This document shows, in pieces, positions 61,582-64,000 of a stretch of DNA of 64,000 bases. Location: NCBI GenBank assembly GCA_035628595.1, contig DASPJN010000254.1, positions 9,011 to 73,010 on the forward strand, read 5' to 3'. The stretch is from Chryseosolibacter sp035628595 (GTDB lineage: Bacteria > Bacteroidota > Bacteroidia > Cytophagales > Cyclobacteriaceae). Position 1 is the stretch's first letter. Each line of letters opens with the position of its first letter. Made by a program: the position numbers and the translations under genes. The notes under the pieces are model-generated. The model was not told where the DNA came from, did not search any database, and saw only the letters and a list, made by a program, of their open reading frames with translations.

Positions 61582-61586
61582 AATCA

Positions 61587-62528
61587 ATGAAAAGAATCTT
61601 ATTTGGATTTGTACTTTCTCTGGGTGTAACGGGCTTATTCGCACAGGCAGAAGTGGAGCCGTCTGAGGTGACTGGGGCTTACCGTGCGGAATTGGAGGAG
61701 CAATACAACCCGAATTCTCTGAATCCGATTCCTAAGTACGAACAGCACACGAAGGTTCGCGTTTGGAGAACTATTGACCTGAAGGAGAAGCAGAACAAAG
61801 GATTTTTTTCGAACAACGGACAGATCACTAAGTTTATAATCGACGCGGTGCAGTCGGGTGAATTGACAGATATATATGCTAGCGATTCTTTGACGACGAA
61901 AAAGGACAAAGCCAAATTCCTCGACGGCTTGATCAGAACGCAGGGTACGCAATATCCGGCGTGGGACCCGACGGCAAGTTATTTTTCGGGCGACTATGTA
62001 AGCTACAATGGTAGGAATTACAATGCGCTTGAGAATACCACCGGGAAGAATCCTGAAACGTCAACCCTCGAGTGGGCTGTAACTACTGCAGGCGCAGCTG
62101 TTCCTTATTTGCCGGCTGACATCACGGTTTTGCGTATGGTGGAGGACATTATTTTTGATAAGCGTCGCTCACGTTTATACTACGACATTCAGGCGATTCA
62201 GTTGATTGTTCCGGGCGCGAATACCGACGTCGGGTATGATCAGGAACTTGGATGGTTCAAGTATAAAGACCTGGAGAGAATTTTCAGGAATCATCCGGAG
62301 AAAGCGGTTTGGTTTAATCGTCAGAACACAGCACAAAACAAGAATTTTGCCGATGCCTTCCTTTTGAGACTCTTCCACAGTACGATTAGGAAAGTTGAAA
62401 ATCCTGATAACGAAACAATTTTCGATACCTATGCTGGTAACGGCAGACCATATCAGGAAGGTGTTTGGGCGACTGAGTGGGCGGAGATGCAGTTAATGGA
62501 ACGCGAACACAATCTTTGGGAGTTCTAA
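61587..62528 (+). CDS. gldN: T9SS ring protein GldN with embedded CBM5/12-like motif
   Basis: The 313-residue protein has a signal peptide ending LFAQ (20) and GldN features VWRTIDLKEKQN (59-70), ITKFIIDAVQSG (80-91) and the C-terminal ENPDNETIFDTYAG. It forms the periplasmic ring with GldK. Odd: residues 126-163 read W-x5-Y-x2-G-x2-V-x3-G-x2-Y-x7-G-x2-P-x6-W, which is the spacing of chitin-binding CBM5/12 modules. The insertion lies between the two GldN halves and the frame is intact. Five bases separate it from gldM; a strong terminator follows. Confidence 0.93.
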   Translation: MKRILFGFVLSLGVTGLFAQAEVEPSEVTGAYRAELEEQYNPNSLNPIPKYEQHTKVRVWRTIDLKEKQNKGFFSNNGQITKFIIDAVQSGELTDIYASDSLTTKKDKAKFLDGLIRTQGTQYPAWDPTASYFSGDYVSYNGRNYNALENTTGKNPETSTLEWAVTTAGAAVPYLPADITVLRMVEDIIFDKRRSRLYYDIQAIQLIVPGANTDVGYDQELGWFKYKDLERIFRNHPEKAVWFNRQNTAQNKNFADAFLLRLFHSTIRKVENPDNETIFDTYAGNGRPYQEGVWATEWAEMQLMEREHNLWEF

Positions 62529-62556
62529 GTTCAACTTTGTTATAATAATAAGAATT

Positions 62557-62583
62557 GGAGATCCTCGGATCTCCTTTTTTTTA
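62557..62583 (+). terminator. Intrinsic terminator of the porP-gldKLMN operon
   Basis: GGAGATC (62557-62563), CTCG loop, GATCTCC (62568-62574) with eight or more T. It lies 28 bases after the gldN stop and next to the end of the convergent uvrC gene. Confidence 0.9.
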
Positions 62584-64000
62584 TTTTAAGCCTTTGATAA
62601 GTTCCGCTTTTTGTTGTCCGACCAACTTAATCAAGTCTTCCATCGGCGCTTCCTTGATTTTCTTTACGGATTTAAATTCACGTAGCAATTTGTCAGCCGT
62701 TTGTCGACCAATCCCTTTTAGTTCTTCTAACTCTGTTTTGATCGTTGCCTTGCTGCGTTTCTGGCGGTGAAAAGTAATGGCAAATCGGTGTGCTTCATCA
62801 CGTATCTGCTGTAAAAGCATGAGACCGGGCGATTTCTTGTTGATATGAAGAGGGAATGGGTCTTCCGGATAATAAATCTCTTCGAGTTTTTTTGCAATGC
62901 CCGCAATCGGAACTTTGCCATACAGTCCGACTTCTTTAAGCGCTTCGCAGGCGCTGCTTAGTTGACCCTTTCCTCCATCGACGAGTATGAAGTCTGGAAG
63001 CTCACCCGCTTCGTCGAGAATTCTCTTGTACCGTCTTCCGACAATCTCCCGCATTGATGCGAAGTCGTTCGGTCCTTCGACGGTTTTGATATTGAAGTGG
63101 CGATAGTTTTTCTTGTCGGGTTTGCCATTGACGAATCGCACCATTGACGCGACCGGCGTCGTCCCCTGGAAGTTGGAATTGTCGAAGCACTCAATTACGC
63201 GTGGCAAACTTTGAATCTGAAGATCCTTTTGGAGTATCGATAATATCTCGAGCTGCTTTGATTTTTTGCCCTCGCGTAAAATTTCCTTATCCTTTTTTAA
63301 CTCCAATCCGTTTCTCAGCGAAAGCAATGCCAACTTCTTTTTGTCTCCGATCTTCGGAACGTTGTTTTCGACTTCATCGTCAAGAATCGTGATTGGGATG
63401 TTAGTAAGGATTTCGAGGTTATCGCCAATACGTAATTCGCTCGCGACGAAACTCAGAATATCCTCGTCGGTTTCATCGGCCTTCTTTTTCACCTCGACCG
63501 TCTTTGAATAGACGATCGCCCCTTCCTTGATCTGCAGATAATTGATGTACGCGTATTCACCTGTCGAGGTGATTGTCATAACATCGGTATCTGTAATAGC
63601 GCGGTTTACAACCAACGATTTTGTTTGAAAACGTTCAAGTGTATCGAGCTTTTCCTTGAAGCGCTGTGCCTTTTCGAACTGCATATTTACAGAGGCATCA
63701 TGCATTTGATGCCTGAAGTGGTTGTAAACAATATTGATATTGCCTTTGAGGATGTTTCGTGCTTCTTCAATTTCCTCGCTGTACTGCTCGTCGTTTTGCA
63801 TTCCGACACATGGTGCTTTGCAATTACCGATGTGGTATTCGAGGCATACTTTAAACTTGCCCTGCTCTATTTGTTGCTGATTCAACAGCAGGCTGCATGT
63901 TCTGATTGAGTACAGTTTGTGAATGAGGTCGAGAACATTTTTCATTGCTACGACACTCGAATAAGGCCCGAAATATTCTCCCTGCTTGGGGTCGTATTTT
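62581..64000 (-). CDS. uvrC: Excinuclease ABC subunit C, 5' part missing (cut by window end)
   Basis: UvrC makes the two incisions in nucleotide excision repair. The readable part, frame open to the window edge, begins KYDPKQGEYFGPYSS and has LDLIHKLYSIRTC, the cysteine-containing ACKAPC-like LGNCKAPCVG, the UvrB-binding segment (about EKAQRFKEKLDTLE), the RNase H-like catalytic part VIECFDNSNFQGT, LVDGGKGQL, and the C-terminal helix-hairpin-helix ELKGIGRQTADKLL. The first GIY-YIG part lies outside. An ATG at 63945 is internal, not the start. Confidence 0.95.
   Translation of the reverse strand, partial: KYDPKQGEYFGPYSSVVAMKNVLDLIHKLYSIRTCSLLLNQQQIEQGKFKVCLEYHIGNCKAPCVGMQNDEQYSEEIEEARNILKGNINIVYNHFRHQMHDASVNMQFEKAQRFKEKLDTLERFQTKSLVVNRAITDTDVMTITSTGEYAYINYLQIKEGAIVYSKTVEVKKKADETDEDILSFVASELRIGDNLEILTNIPITILDDEVENNVPKIGDKKKLALLSLRNGLELKKDKEILREGKKSKQLEILSILQKDLQIQSLPRVIECFDNSNFQGTTPVASMVRFVNGKPDKKNYRHFNIKTVEGPNDFASMREIVGRRYKRILDEAGELPDFILVDGGKGQLSSACEALKEVGLYGKVPIAGIAKKLEEIYYPEDPFPLHINKKSPGLMLLQQIRDEAHRFAITFHRQKRSKATIKTELEELKGIGRQTADKLLREFKSVKKIKEAPMEDLIKLVGQQKAELIKGLK

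Noticed and set aside
63943..63945. ATG as start of uvrC
   Set aside because: The upstream frame is open to the window edge and keeps UvrC family residues (EYFGPYSS), so the ATG is internal.
1..64000. CRISPR arrays, insertion sequences, integrated elements or rRNA
   Set aside because: No spaced direct repeats, transposase or integrase motifs, or rRNA segments were seen on either strand.

Overview
The window reads as a piece of a Bacteroidota chromosome, most likely order Cytophagales. It carries a complete porP-gldK-gldL-gldM-gldN cluster (type IX secretion and gliding motor), several families confined to or typical of this phylum (DUF4270, DUF4271, DUF4286, DUF4834), TAnnTTTG-type -7 promoter boxes, almost no Shine-Dalgarno sequences, and moderate GC. 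Nothing looks mobile: I see no transposase, integrase, phage gene, CRISPR array or rRNA, and genes are packed with gaps below 300 bp. The longest gaps are 8633-8922 and 40747-41029, and both hold promoter or terminator signals.

Layout. 1-1046 (minus): start of a BadF/N-acetylglucosamine kinase-like gene, a one-domain cytochrome b5-like protein and an RDD membrane protein. 1106-8632 (plus): M19 dipeptidase lipoprotein, then a tightly overlapping envelope module (SpoIIM-like, membrane protein, DUF4129, DUF4350, MoxR ATPase, DUF58). 8923-16868 (plus): carB without its regulatory domain, a small membrane protein, dapF, secA, a SPOR lipoprotein. 16876-25894: outer-membrane protein, M20 amidohydrolase, Na/Pi symporter, two small membrane proteins, a GGGP/HepGP synthase, acyl-CoA dehydrogenase, zinc peptidase, and a panC-panD-flippase operon on the minus strand. 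26015-30092 (plus): a half-length starch synthase-like protein, a DUF4270 lipoprotein and glmS. 30130-36755: small proteins, RidA, gltX, AIM24, a saccharopine/alanine dehydrogenase-like enzyme, a GreA-like protein, DUF4286. 36731-40746 (minus): serS, prolyl oligopeptidase, acetyltransferase. 41030-46367: rho, a secreted protein with a probable T9SS sorting tail, a DEAD-box helicase, dihydroorotase. 46422: tRNA-His. 46647-54860: small proteins, dxs, scpA, lytic transglycosylase, LOG, TerB-like protein, hemW. 54922-62528 (plus): DUF4271, hemD, porP, gldK-N. 62581-64000 (minus): uvrC, cut by the window end.

How genes work together. The gldK-N products build the periplasmic ring and inner-membrane motor that drives type IX secretion; a likely cargo of that system lies about 13 kb away (42668-43735). 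SecA and the lipoproteins supply the Sec step. The MoxR/DUF58/SpoIIM/RDD set is a conserved but poorly understood envelope module. dapF, glmS, the transglycosylase and the SPOR protein concern peptidoglycan; carB and dihydroorotase concern pyrimidines; panC/panD coenzyme A; dxs and the prenylglyceryl phosphate synthase isoprenoid lipids; hemD and hemW heme.

The most striking observations are a CBM5/12-like carbohydrate-binding motif embedded in GldN, a 56-residue duplication in the GldL tail, two interleaved 9-bp inverted repeats (pseudoknot-like) upstream of 34685, a nested inverted repeat in front of porP, a starch synthase half-protein coupled to a DUF4270 lipoprotein, and a dihydroorotase lacking the first metal-binding His. 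All names rest on reading motifs by eye; no database search was run.
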